A stretch of 64,000 nucleotides of DNA, taken from NCBI RefSeq assembly GCF_000708595.2, contig NZ_JARP01000001.1:1-64000 (forward strand), written 5' to 3'. Each line of letters starts with the position of its first letter. The stretch's first letter is position 1. The notes beneath the pieces were generated by a model, which did no database searches, was not told where the DNA came from, and worked only from the letters and a program-made list of their open reading frames with translations. Positions 17,453 to 25,652 of the stretch are shown one piece after another. Origin of the DNA: Flavobacterium sp. KJJ. Its GTDB lineage: Bacteria > Bacteroidota > Bacteroidia > Flavobacteriales > Flavobacteriaceae. A program made the translations under genes and the position numbers.

Positions 17453-18055
17453 ATGGCACTATTAATCTTTGTCAGACATGGACAATCGCTTTATAATTTA
17501 GAGAATCGTTTTACAGGAATCCTAGATATTCCACTCACTGATCTTGGAAAAGAACAGGCAAAACTGGCAGGACAAAAATTAATAGGTTATGTTTTTAATA
17601 TAGCATACACTTCGATGCTTACAAGAGCACAGGAGAGCCTGCAGATTATACTGAATGAGATGAAGGCAACGATTCCTATTGTTAAAAATAAAGCTTTTAA
17701 TGAGCGTATGTACGGCACTTTGCAAGGTCTCAACAAAGATGAAACAGCACAAAAATATGGTTTGGCCCAAGTGGATATCTGGAGAAGAAGTTACGATATA
17801 TGTCCTCCCGGAGGAGAAAGCCTTTTAGACACTTACAACCGTGTAGTTCCTTATTATAAATTAGAAATAGAGCCTAAATTAAAAAAAGGAGAGAATGTAT
17901 TAATTGTAGCTCATGGCAACAGTTTAAGATCCCTAATGATGTACCTTGAAAATATAAATCCACTTGAGATTGTTAAAGTAAATATTGCAACCGGAATACC
18001 AAGGGTGTATAATTTTGAGACAGACCTCCATCTTTCCAGTGTAAGGGATTTATAG
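17453..18055 (+). CDS. gpmA: 2,3-bisphosphoglycerate-dependent phosphoglycerate mutase
   Basis: The enzyme interconverts 3- and 2-phosphoglycerate in glycolysis and gluconeogenesis through a phosphohistidine. The RHG motif with His9 is at 8-10, Arg58 follows in TRAQES, Glu84 lies in NERMYG, PPGGES at 118-123 and His154 in AHGNSLR. These are all catalytic residues of the dPGM family. At 200 residues it is shorter than E. coli GpmA (250), as in other compact bacterial forms. It is transcribed divergently from the stress-type unit at 17.3 kb and shares its operator, so a central carbon enzyme may belong to this regulon. Confidence 0.9.
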   Translation: MALLIFVRHGQSLYNLENRFTGILDIPLTDLGKEQAKLAGQKLIGYVFNIAYTSMLTRAQESLQIILNEMKATIPIVKNKAFNERMYGTLQGLNKDETAQKYGLAQVDIWRRSYDICPPGGESLLDTYNRVVPYYKLEIEPKLKKGENVLIVAHGNSLRSLMMYLENINPLEIVKVNIATGIPRVYNFETDLHLSSVRDL

Positions 18056-18123
18056 TTTGTAATATTGTAATCTGTTGAAAATTATGATCTCATTAGAGAG
18101 TACAATAACAAACAATTTTAAAT

Positions 18124-18156
18124 AAAAAAGCAGAAGATATTATCCCCTGCTTTTTT
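18124..18156. terminator. Bidirectional intrinsic terminator
   Basis: AAAAAAGCAG (18124-18133) pairs with CTGCTTTTTT (18147-18156) around a 13-nt loop. It lies between convergent gpmA and the BON gene and has A and T runs suitable for both directions. Confidence 0.8.
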
Positions 18157-18163
18157 CTGTGTT

Positions 18164-18832
18164 TTACAACATTGCATAGTCATATTCCACAACAAGATTA
18201 TTGTCGATAGACCATATCCCTGGAGTTTTCCAGACAATTTTCTCGGCTTGATCTTTTTGGTAAACAGAATCAACAAATCCTGTTAGTTTAACATTGGTTC
18301 CATTTACAGTCACTGTGATATCCTTAGCGTTTAGTGACCAGCTTCTTGCAAGTGCTTTTTCTACATCCTTTTTTTCGATAGCGTCTTTGATGTCCGACTT
18401 GATTTTGATGTTATTGGTTACTCCTTTTACTCCTGGAAGAAAGCTAATAGCAGTTTTGGCATCTTGTCTTTGAAAATTCCAAGTTAATTCGCCTTCTAAA
18501 GTTACCCATCCATTTTCTACTTTTACCTTAACATGATCTTCTGATACTGACCAATTGTCTTTTAAGGCTTTCAATACTTCATTCGCAATATCATTGTCTG
18601 TTTTGTTGAAAGTATTAGAATATTTAATTTCTATTTCCTCAACAACTGCTTTTACTCCAGATACATTTTTCGCCGCGTTTTCAGCTTCCTTTTTTTTAAA
18701 ATATCCGTCTACAATACCGGTTAGGGTCACTACACCATCTTTTACGGTTACTCCAATTTCTGCAGCATGTAAAAGAGGTTCCCATTTGATGGCATTTTGA
18801 ACGTCTTTTTGTAATTCTTCGTTGGTTTTCAT
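18164..18832 (-). CDS. Triple BON-domain protein
   Basis: A 222-residue protein of three BON domains, closely related to the ones at 31.1, 20.0 and 6.7 kb. Each has the DGxVTLxG-type core and the linkers carry conserved Trp (AIKWEPLLHAAEIGV, KDNWSVSEDHV, ARSWSLNAKDI). I chose the ATG at 18832 because it yields MKTNEELQKDVQ, identical in form to the paralogue at 31729. No signal peptide is seen. It is the last gene of a four-gene unit (BON, membrane GSP-like, BaeRF-like, BON) that starts at 20733. Confidence 0.87.
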   Translation of the reverse strand: MKTNEELQKDVQNAIKWEPLLHAAEIGVTVKDGVVTLTGIVDGYFKKKEAENAAKNVSGVKAVVEEIEIKYSNTFNKTDNDIANEVLKALKDNWSVSEDHVKVKVENGWVTLEGELTWNFQRQDAKTAISFLPGVKGVTNNIKIKSDIKDAIEKKDVEKALARSWSLNAKDITVTVNGTNVKLTGFVDSVYQKDQAEKIVWKTPGIWSIDNNLVVEYDYAML

Positions 18833-19033
18833 AATGTATGTATTTAAAAATTTATAATTCATTTTTAGTTGATGAGTATTGAAAAAATCATTGGGAGTAA
18901 TTCTAAAACCTGTTGTTACACCGGAAATACAATTCCAAGATAATATTGAATACTCTGATAAAGGGCAATGGCTTTAATTGCAATTCCATTTTGTATGGCA
19001 AAGCAGTTTATTTTAAAAAGTATATTTTCCATC

Positions 19034-19432
19034 TCAACTATTTTTAAAGTCAAACTTTTTAAAATGTTCGCTAACAAAGTGCTGCTGGTGCTGAAGGTTC
19101 ATTTTGTCGGTACTTTCGGTTTCTATTTTAATTTTGTCAAAATTGTTGTCTTTTTGCAAAAAGTGCAGTAATTCCGTTTTTGCAGTAGTAGGTCCAAATA
19201 ACAAGAGTTCATTATAACCACTGGCAATAGTTCCTATTTTATTAAAATAAACTCTCTGTTTATCCTGCTGTTTATGATGCATTTCACTTTCGCTTCTTTG
19301 CAGCGTTTCATGTTTATCCTGAATATCAAAGTCAGAGACTACATTCTGAGGCGCTTTATGGTTGCCGGTAAAATCGATTAAATTTGCTGCAGTATGATCT
19401 AAGTAAATGCCTAATTGTTTGATAGTTTTCAT
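19034..19432 (-). CDS. Small conserved protein, possibly release-factor-like (BaeRF-type) fold
   Basis: A 132-residue soluble protein. It begins KTIKQLGIYLDHTAANLIDF, contains a central highly charged stretch rich in His, Gln and Lys, then YNELLLFGPTTAKTELLHFL and TDKMNLQHQQHFVSEHF. The GPTTAKxEL and TDKMxxxQ elements resemble the last domain of bacterial relatives of the archaeal/eukaryotic release factor family, sometimes linked to stalled ribosomes. The resemblance is from memory and weak. It sits inside a stress-type operon between the GSP-like membrane protein and a BON protein. Confidence 0.55.
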   Translation of the reverse strand: MKTIKQLGIYLDHTAANLIDFTGNHKAPQNVVSDFDIQDKHETLQRSESEMHHKQQDKQRVYFNKIGTIASGYNELLLFGPTTAKTELLHFLQKDNNFDKIKIETESTDKMNLQHQQHFVSEHFKKFDFKNS

Positions 19433-19465
19433 TTTTTAATGTATTAAGGTTTAATATTTTGTTAC

Positions 19466-20023
19466 TTATTGCATTGTAGCTGCTTCAATTTCCTTAGCAG
19501 AAAGAAAGTGCTCTTCTTCTGCAGCGTTTTCTTTAGGAATATGGATTCCCAATACTTTGCGGGCATTTTCCGTTTGAATTTTGCTTCCATGTACCAAAAG
19601 CATAAATTTGCCTGCCTTGATTTGGGTTTCGTATTTTAAAACGTCATGATTTGAAATACCCAAACTAACTAGTGCCGCTGCAATAACACTGGTTCCTCCT
19701 AATAATGCTGCACCTTCCAGTGCTCCAATAATAGCTGAAACAAGAGGTCCTGCAACTAGCAGCGGGCCAAGTCCCGGAATAAAAAAGAAAGCAGATCCAA
19801 AAAGTAATCCCCAGAAGCCACCCCAAAAGGCGCCAAAACTTCCCCATTTTTTCATGCGGTCTCCAATATTATAATAGCCTGTTACAGTTTCATCACTATG
19901 GTAATCCGTTCCAATGATCGACAGACGGGTCATATCATAACCACTTTTTTCTAGTTTTTTAATAGCCTTTTCAGCTTTAAGGTGAGTAGCGTAAAAGGCA
20001 ACTAATGTATTTGTGTTTTTCAT
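19466..20023 (-). CDS. General stress protein-like membrane protein (DUF1269/YflT type)
   Basis: A 185-residue protein. The N-terminal domain (TLVAFYATHLKAEKAIKKL...YDMTRLSIIG) is the ferredoxin-like fold seen in general stress proteins of the YflT/DUF1269 type. It is followed by a Gly/Phe-rich hydrophobic hairpin (WGSFGAFWGGFWGLLFGS, then GPLLVAGPLVSAIIGALEGAA) and a third soluble part with FMLLVHGS. The role is unknown, probably membrane-linked stress protection. It starts 11 nt after the upstream BON gene ends, so the two are in one operon. Confidence 0.75.
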   Translation of the reverse strand: MKNTNTLVAFYATHLKAEKAIKKLEKSGYDMTRLSIIGTDYHSDETVTGYYNIGDRMKKWGSFGAFWGGFWGLLFGSAFFFIPGLGPLLVAGPLVSAIIGALEGAALLGGTSVIAAALVSLGISNHDVLKYETQIKAGKFMLLVHGSKIQTENARKVLGIHIPKENAAEEEHFLSAKEIEAATMQ

Positions 20024-20034
20024 ATTAATAATTT

Positions 20035-20733
20035 TTAGTGAGTCATTTTATAAAAAAAATCTAGTGTTTTCTCTAGATGTTCAGGGATGACTTCGAGATT
20101 ATTTTTTATATTTCGCACTCCAGGAGCTTTCCATGTGATTTTTTCAGCAAGTTCTTTTTGATATTGAGAATCTACTGCACCTTCAAGAGTTACTTCATTT
20201 CCAGAAACTTGTATTGTAATGCTCGCCGTATGAATTGCTACATGGTTTTTTAGAGCCCGTCTTATAATTTCTTTATTAATTGGATGACTAAGTCTTGAAT
20301 CGATAACAATATTATTGTCAACTCCTTTTACTCCAATTAAATTGGTTACAGCTCTAGTAGCGGCTTCTTTTTGATAATACCATTCTAATTCTCCAGTAAG
20401 TGTTACATATCCATTCTCTACCTTAACTTCTATACTGTCGTTTAATGTGTTCCAGTTCCATGTAAAAGCATTTAGAATTGCCTGAGCGATATCACAGTCA
20501 TTTTTTTGTTCCCAGTTATTGATTTTTACTTGAATATTTTCCAAAACTTCCAAAACGCCAGGAACTTGTTTTGCCGTATTTTTGGCTTTTATTTTTTTTG
20601 CAGGAAAATCAACAATACCTTTTAATGTAACGATACCATTATTTGCAGTGACTTCAATTTGGGCTGTATTTAATTTTGGTTCCCATTTTATGGCATCCAG
20701 AACATCTCGTTGTAAAATTTCATTCTTTTTCAT
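20035..20733 (-). CDS. Triple BON-domain protein
   Basis: A 232-residue protein with three BON domains (NGIVTLKGIV, NGYVTLTGEL, GNEVTLEGAV cores) and the same start form MKKNEILQRDVLDAIKWEP. It has Trp-rich linkers (FTWNWNTLNDSI) and a slightly longer C-terminal tail (LEKTLDFFYKM) than its paralogues. It is first in the four-gene unit that ends at 18164. A shared-layout promoter lies 60 nt upstream. Confidence 0.87.
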   Translation of the reverse strand: MKKNEILQRDVLDAIKWEPKLNTAQIEVTANNGIVTLKGIVDFPAKKIKAKNTAKQVPGVLEVLENIQVKINNWEQKNDCDIAQAILNAFTWNWNTLNDSIEVKVENGYVTLTGELEWYYQKEAATRAVTNLIGVKGVDNNIVIDSRLSHPINKEIIRRALKNHVAIHTASITIQVSGNEVTLEGAVDSQYQKELAEKITWKAPGVRNIKNNLEVIPEHLEKTLDFFYKMTH

Positions 20734-20793
20734 TATTGCTCCTTTAAATTTAAATTCCCCTAAAAGCTTAAATTGTATTCTTTATTACTGATA

Positions 20794-20861
20794 CAAAGTT
20801 GAGGTAGAAGCAAGGAATTGGAAATGACAGGCATCAGCAATAAAAATGATATAGGGCACTT
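20794..20861 (-). promoter_or_regulatory. Shared-layout stress promoter (copy c)
   Basis: Minus strand: AAGTG-N8-CATTT (20861-20844), 16 nt, TCATTT (20827-20822), 20 nt, box CAACTTTG (20801-20794). It drives the BON/GSP-like/BaeRF-like/BON unit with a leader of about 55 nt. Confidence 0.7.
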
Positions 20862-21228
20862 TTAAATAAAAAACAAAAAGCAATTAAAAATGGTGTAAAA
20901 TTTTCCTCTATTTATTTCGCCAATTCTTAATATCAGTCTATAGGGATTACTTTTAATTTTTTTTTTAGTCCTAAAACATCGAATATGATAGTGGAATTTT
21001 AGCTTTTAAATTAACCAATGCATTCTGAAATTAATATTCTTTGTGACTCACTTCGAGTAATTTAAATTCCTTAATTATATATAAAGCAATCAAAATTGAT
21101 ATGGGAAGTCCTATTTGCTGTTAAATTAATAATAATGTGTTATTTATAGTATTAAATTCAGGCAGAATGTAATTTTCCATTTTTAAATAGCCGACCTTTA
21201 TAAGGATCATCATAATTTGATCGATTTG
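20862..21228. other. Intergenic region before the FixL-like kinase
   Basis: About 370 bp of AT-rich DNA between divergent genes. No copy of the shared promoter and no TAnnTTTG box points towards the kinase gene. It must hold the promoter of the kinase-regulator pair, but I see no recognisable element. Confidence 0.4.
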
Positions 21229-22419
21229 ATGATGGATAATGCCGCACTGTTATACGCTCTAGTACAAAATGCTTTGGATGGCATCATTACCATAGACGAC
21301 ATTGGTACTATCGAAACTATTAATCCTGCAGGCTGTCTGCTTTTTGGTTATCAGGAACAAGAAGTTATAGGCAAAAATATTTCAATGTTAATGCCTTCAC
21401 CTGATAGAGAAAGGCACAACAACTATTTGAGCAAGTACAAAACAACTCGAAAAGCAAGCATAATTGGCATTGGCCGTGAACTTACAGGAATGCGTAAAGG
21501 TGGTTATCTCTTTCCGATGAAACTTGGGGTTAGTGAGGTAAAATATTCAGGCCGGACAATTTATGCTGGTTTTATTCATGACCTGTCTCAGCAGAAAGTT
21601 GATGAAGAACGTTATAAGGATTATGCATCTCATTTGGAAGAACTTGTCGAAGAGAGGACAAAATCGCTTAACGATACAATTTTTGCTTTAGAAAAAGCAA
21701 AAGAAAAAGTGAGTATTTCACTGGAGAAGGAAAAAGAACTCAGTAAACTGAAAAACCGCTTTTTATCAATGGCTTCTCATGAATTTCGCACACCACTCAG
21801 TACCGTGCAATTATCAGCTTCACTAATTGAAAAATACGCGATACCCTTTGCCAGTGAGCCTATTAGTAAGCATCTAGGAAAGATTAAAAATTCAGTAAAG
21901 AGTTTGACAGCTATACTTAATGATTTTCTATATGTTGAAAAATTGGAAATAGGTAAAATGAGACCTGAATTTACTTGTTTTGATCTAGTTAAATTTGGTG
22001 AAGAAATAACCGAAGAAATGCAGCTTCTTGCCAAACCCAGCCAAAATATAGTTTGTAAACATAAAGGTGATCAAACCATGATATACCTCGATGCTAATTT
22101 GTTAAAGAATTGTGCTATTAATTTAATAGGAAATGCTATAAAGTATTCTGGAGACAGCTGCTGTATTGATTTCACAACAGAAATTAATGATTTAGATTAC
22201 ATTATTTCAGTTCATGATGATGGAATCGGCATTCCTTTGGAAGAACAAAAACATTTATTTCAGGCTTTTTTCAGGGCACAAAACACCGGCAGTATTCCTG
22301 GAACTGGTCTTGGTTTAAATATAGTGAGCCGTTACGTTTCACTTATGAAAGGAACGGCAGAATTTAAAAGTAATGAAAAAGAAGGAACATTATTCACCTT
22401 AACATTTCCTATATCATGA
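21229..22419 (+). CDS. FixL-like PAS sensor histidine kinase lacking the heme-ligand His
   Basis: A soluble two-component kinase of 396 residues. The PAS domain (about 5-125) follows Bradyrhizobium FixL closely (LMPxPDRxRH, IIGIGR, FPMKL), but the position of the heme-binding histidine directly before IIGIGR is Ser77; Arg83 is kept. A short coiled coil leads to HisKA with His184 (MASHEFRTPLS) and a HATPase with N box near 295-305, DDGIGIP and GTGLGLN. There is no membrane segment. I chose ATG 21229; an in-frame TTG lies 12 nt upstream. The stop overlaps the start of the receiver-CRP gene by 4 bp, so the two form a cognate pair. Confidence 0.9.
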   Translation: MMDNAALLYALVQNALDGIITIDDIGTIETINPAGCLLFGYQEQEVIGKNISMLMPSPDRERHNNYLSKYKTTRKASIIGIGRELTGMRKGGYLFPMKLGVSEVKYSGRTIYAGFIHDLSQQKVDEERYKDYASHLEELVEERTKSLNDTIFALEKAKEKVSISLEKEKELSKLKNRFLSMASHEFRTPLSTVQLSASLIEKYAIPFASEPISKHLGKIKNSVKSLTAILNDFLYVEKLEIGKMRPEFTCFDLVKFGEEITEEMQLLAKPSQNIVCKHKGDQTMIYLDANLLKNCAINLIGNAIKYSGDSCCIDFTTEINDLDYIISVHDDGIGIPLEEQKHLFQAFFRAQNTGSIPGTGLGLNIVSRYVSLMKGTAEFKSNEKEGTLFTLTFPIS

Positions 22420-23468
22420 GCAAAGTACTGATTATTGAAGACCATAATGACATTAGGGAAAATATTGCTGAAATCCTTACTTTGGCTGGTTACACCGTTT
22501 ATCAGGCCAATAATGGTAAATTAGGGATTGATTCTGCAGCTGCCAATCTGCCTGATATCATTTTATGTGATATTATGATGCCCGAACTTGACGGTTATGG
22601 TGTATTGTATATGCTTAATAAAAATCCAAAAACAAGTACTATTCCCTTTATTTTTATTACTGCAAAATCTGAAAGGCCGGATCTGCGGAAAGCTATGGAA
22701 ATGGGTGCAGATGACTACCTGACCAAACCTTTTGATGACATGGAACTTTTACAGGCTATTGAAAGCAGGCTGAACAAAAAGAATTCAGAAATGGATTTTT
22801 ATAGTCACTCGCTCGGCCGTCTTGAAAGTTTGGTGGGAGACAAGGAAGGACTCTCAGAACTAAAAAAAATGATAGAAGAACATATTCACAGACCTTTTAA
22901 GAAAAACCAGATTATTCATTATGAAGGGGATCGTGCTATAGGTCTTTATTTGGTGATATCGGGTAAAATCAAAACAGTTAAAATGTCTGAAGACGGCCGT
23001 GAACTGATGACAGGTATGTATCATGCCAATGATTTTTTAGGGGTCAATACAATACTTTCTGATGAAACTTATAATGATACTGCAACAGCAATTGAAGATA
23101 GTGAGGTCTGTTTTTTTCCAAAAGAACAGCTAGAAGAATTACTAAAATTATATCCGGATGTAGGCGAAAAATTCATTAAAATTCTTTCGAATGAAATTAG
23201 GAGCAAGGATACACATTTGCTGCAATTGGCCTATCAATCGGTTAGAAAGCGAATTGCAGAATCGCTTCTGAGACTCTTTCGTCAGGAAGAAGCTGCAAAA
23301 GGTGATAGTATCAATATAACAAGGGATGATCTTGCTGCAATGTCAGGAACTGCGTCCGAAACAGTAAGCAGAACCTTAACTGAGTTTAGGAATGAAGGAT
23401 TAATTGAAAAAAAAGGCAGCAAGCTGAAAATTCTGGATTACACTAAAATAAGTAAGATGAAAAATTAA
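22416..23468 (+). CDS. Response regulator with CRP-type output (receiver-cNMP-HTH fusion)
   Basis: A 350-residue transcription factor. The receiver (1-120) has Asp9, phospho-acceptor Asp52 (CDIMMPE) and Lys104 (TKPFDD). A cyclic-nucleotide-binding-type beta barrel follows (about 155-262; IHYEGDRAIGLYLVISGKIK), then a dimer helix and a CRP-type winged helix (about 297-342) with recognition helix SETVSRTLTEF, in which the ExxSR pattern is FNR-like. It is translationally coupled to the FixL-like kinase, which presumably phosphorylates it. It lies in the centre of eight promoters that share CRP/FNR-spaced sites, so I infer that it controls them. It is not shown that it binds a nucleotide. Confidence 0.9.
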   Translation: MSKVLIIEDHNDIRENIAEILTLAGYTVYQANNGKLGIDSAAANLPDIILCDIMMPELDGYGVLYMLNKNPKTSTIPFIFITAKSERPDLRKAMEMGADDYLTKPFDDMELLQAIESRLNKKNSEMDFYSHSLGRLESLVGDKEGLSELKKMIEEHIHRPFKKNQIIHYEGDRAIGLYLVISGKIKTVKMSEDGRELMTGMYHANDFLGVNTILSDETYNDTATAIEDSEVCFFPKEQLEELLKLYPDVGEKFIKILSNEIRSKDTHLLQLAYQSVRKRIAESLLRLFRQEEAAKGDSINITRDDLAAMSGTASETVSRTLTEFRNEGLIEKKGSKLKILDYTKISKMKN

Positions 23469-23524
23469 TACAAAAGTAAAATCTTAATGGCTTTCTATTG
23501 AAATTCTTAAAAATAGTATAGAAC

Positions 23525-25081
23525 TTAATTCTCGAAAAGTACTTTGGCAAGGGCATTGTCCCGATTGTAAAGGTCATCGTAAAAGGCAATATTTCCACCT
23601 CCGTCTGCCCAAGCGGTAAAGTAGGCAATGTAAACTGGGATTTTATCTTTGAGTTCATAAGTGTTTTCTTTTTTCAAATGCATGACTGCATCTACTTTTT
23701 GGGCATTCCAATTGGCTTCTTTTTCCATAATAGCCACTGCAAGTTCACGGGCTTTTTCAACCCTTACACACCCATGACTAAACGCCCTTTTTTCTTTATT
23801 GAAAAAAGATTTGGATGGTGAATCATGGAGGTAAATGTTATGCGAATTCGGAAACATGAATTTAACCAGTCCCAATGCATTGTTCCCTCCGGGCTTCTGC
23901 CTAACTTGCCCATCATGCCATTCCATATTTTGATTTTGAAGGTAATTTGGATTCTTTTTTATCTTGGGCAGTATTTCTTTATTAAGAATACTGGTGGGTA
24001 CATTCCAATACGGGCTGAAAGCTAAATAACTTATACTGCCACTAAAAACAATAGTTTTATGAAATTCTTTTCCTACTACCACTTTAGAAATAAGAAACGG
24101 CTTTCCGTCACGGTAGTATAGCAGTCTATAAGAAGGTATGTTTACTGCAATATATTCTTGTGCTGAATTTATTTTTGGACTTATCCAGCGGCATCTTTCC
24201 ATATTAACCGAAATGGTTTTGATCCTGCTTTCTACAGAAACATTGAGCATCTCAATTAGTTTCGGTGTGATCTTGCCGTCAAAATCATGATTTTGACTTG
24301 TTCCATAAGCAATAATACCGTCACTTATTGTTTGGTCAAAAAGAATAGAGGCATCATCCTGACTTATAAAACCCTCTAAAAAAAGTCTGTTTCTTAGCTC
24401 TTGCACTGTAGTCGAAGAATCGCCTTGATGAAGAAACTTAATTTCCTTATCAAGTTTAACGACTTTCCAACCGCCTTTTTTTTCAATTTCAATATATTTT
24501 TTTAAAGCCTGTTTAAGATGATAATATTGATCGAAATAGTCATGTTTCAATTCCTTTTTAAATGCAACTGCTTGTATCAGAGTATCTATGTATGCTATAT
24601 TAGAAGTGTTTTCTCTCGGGAGATACCAGCCTGTTTCTTCACTTTTTCCTATGGTAAATCCGTTGAAAACTTTGGTAGTATAAAAAAAATACATGCAGCT
24701 GATGAAAAGTTCTGATTCAAAGTTTGGAATCGTAGTGGTCTGTTTTTCAAATATTTTTTCCCACTCAGTTTCATAGGGTACAGGTACAGGAAGCCCTTCT
24801 TCTCTCATTTGCTGTATCTGCTTATGCAGTACAGAGGTAAATTCAATAAGTCCATTCTGGTCATACCAAATATAATCTTGATGTTTTTTATACAGCAATT
24901 TCACCTCATTCTGATACGGATTGAATTTAGGAAAGGTTTGAAAAAAAGCAGCGATTTTTGTTGTATCGATTTGTGTTGCAGGATTTTCCTGAAAATGTTT
25001 TTGAACACCATCTCTAGAATCTGCCCGGGAAATTATCCAGGTACTGCACATGAAGAAAATCAATATATATTTATATTTCAT
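23525..25081 (-). CDS. L,D-transpeptidase (YcbB/LdtD-like)
   Basis: A 518-residue periplasmic peptidoglycan enzyme that makes 3-3 cross-links between stem peptides. It has a signal peptide (KYKYILIFFMCSTWIIS), a long helical N-terminal scaffold domain, a peptidoglycan-binding-like segment (LRNRLFLEGFI...DGIIAYGTSQNHDFDGKI) around 225-275, and the YkuD catalytic domain from about 305. That domain contains the conserved NMERCRW, His436 and catalytic Cys438 in SHGCVRV. Size and domain order fit the YcbB group. It lies 115 nt after the histone-like gene and could be read from the same stress-type promoter. The role fits envelope remodelling under stress. Confidence 0.9.
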   Translation of the reverse strand: MKYKYILIFFMCSTWIISRADSRDGVQKHFQENPATQIDTTKIAAFFQTFPKFNPYQNEVKLLYKKHQDYIWYDQNGLIEFTSVLHKQIQQMREEGLPVPVPYETEWEKIFEKQTTTIPNFESELFISCMYFFYTTKVFNGFTIGKSEETGWYLPRENTSNIAYIDTLIQAVAFKKELKHDYFDQYYHLKQALKKYIEIEKKGGWKVVKLDKEIKFLHQGDSSTTVQELRNRLFLEGFISQDDASILFDQTISDGIIAYGTSQNHDFDGKITPKLIEMLNVSVESRIKTISVNMERCRWISPKINSAQEYIAVNIPSYRLLYYRDGKPFLISKVVVGKEFHKTIVFSGSISYLAFSPYWNVPTSILNKEILPKIKKNPNYLQNQNMEWHDGQVRQKPGGNNALGLVKFMFPNSHNIYLHDSPSKSFFNKEKRAFSHGCVRVEKARELAVAIMEKEANWNAQKVDAVMHLKKENTYELKDKIPVYIAYFTAWADGGGNIAFYDDLYNRDNALAKVLFEN

Positions 25082-25196
25082 CGGGAAGTTATTAGCTTAG
25101 GTTCTTCGACCATAATTTGAAAGGGGGAACTCTTTAATTAAAATGAACATAACAATAGGTACTGTTATATTCTGGTTTCCTGAATTGCAGTGTATT

Positions 25197-25481
25197 TTAG
25201 TTGGCTTTAATTTCGTCGGCACCCATCTCTGTAAGTAATTTTCTTTTTTTCACATCAGGCAGGATTCCATTGTCGCTTTTTTTTGTTTTTAGAGCTTTTT
25301 TTATTTTTTTTCCTTTACTGTTTTCAGTAGTTTTCAGTATTCTTTTATTGATTTTTTTAGCGATCTTTTTGGCTGTATTGTCAATTGTTTTCAGAATCTT
25401 TTTGCTGTTTGATTTTGCTGTTATTGCATTGGTAATTGCTGTAGTTATTTCAGTTGCCATTTTTTTTGAATTTGCTTTCAT
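25197..25481 (-). CDS. Lys/Ala-rich histone-like basic protein
   Basis: A 94-residue, very basic protein: roughly a third of its residues are lysine, with Ala, Thr and Ile between them in patterns such as NTAKKIAKKINKRILK and SKGKKIKKALKTKK. Only the ends carry acidic residues. The composition resembles bacterial histone H1-like DNA-binding proteins, but no domain is recognisable and a polyanion- or membrane-binding role is possible. It has its own shared-layout promoter (25554-25621), so it would be made together with the Dps-like and BON proteins. Confidence 0.65.
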   Translation of the reverse strand: MKANSKKMATEITTAITNAITAKSNSKKILKTIDNTAKKIAKKINKRILKTTENSKGKKIKKALKTKKSDNGILPDVKKRKLLTEMGADEIKAN

Positions 25482-25553
25482 AATTTTAAATTTTTGTAGA
25501 TGTTAGGTTTTATATCGGATTTATTGCAATAAATCAGAGGTGTTTTATAGATG

Positions 25554-25621
25554 CAAAATTGAGCAGAACTTTTGCCACACGAAATGACACTGCTCATTTT
25601 CATTATTGATATTAAACACTT
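25554..25621 (-). promoter_or_regulatory. Shared-layout stress promoter (copy b)
   Basis: Minus strand: AAGTG-N8-CAATA (25621-25604), 16 nt, TCATTT (25587-25582), 20 nt, box CAATTTTG (25561-25554). It drives the histone-like gene and perhaps the L,D-transpeptidase. Confidence 0.7.
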
Positions 25622-25652
25622 TTTACGAAGTACGTTTTTTTTTGGTTATTAT

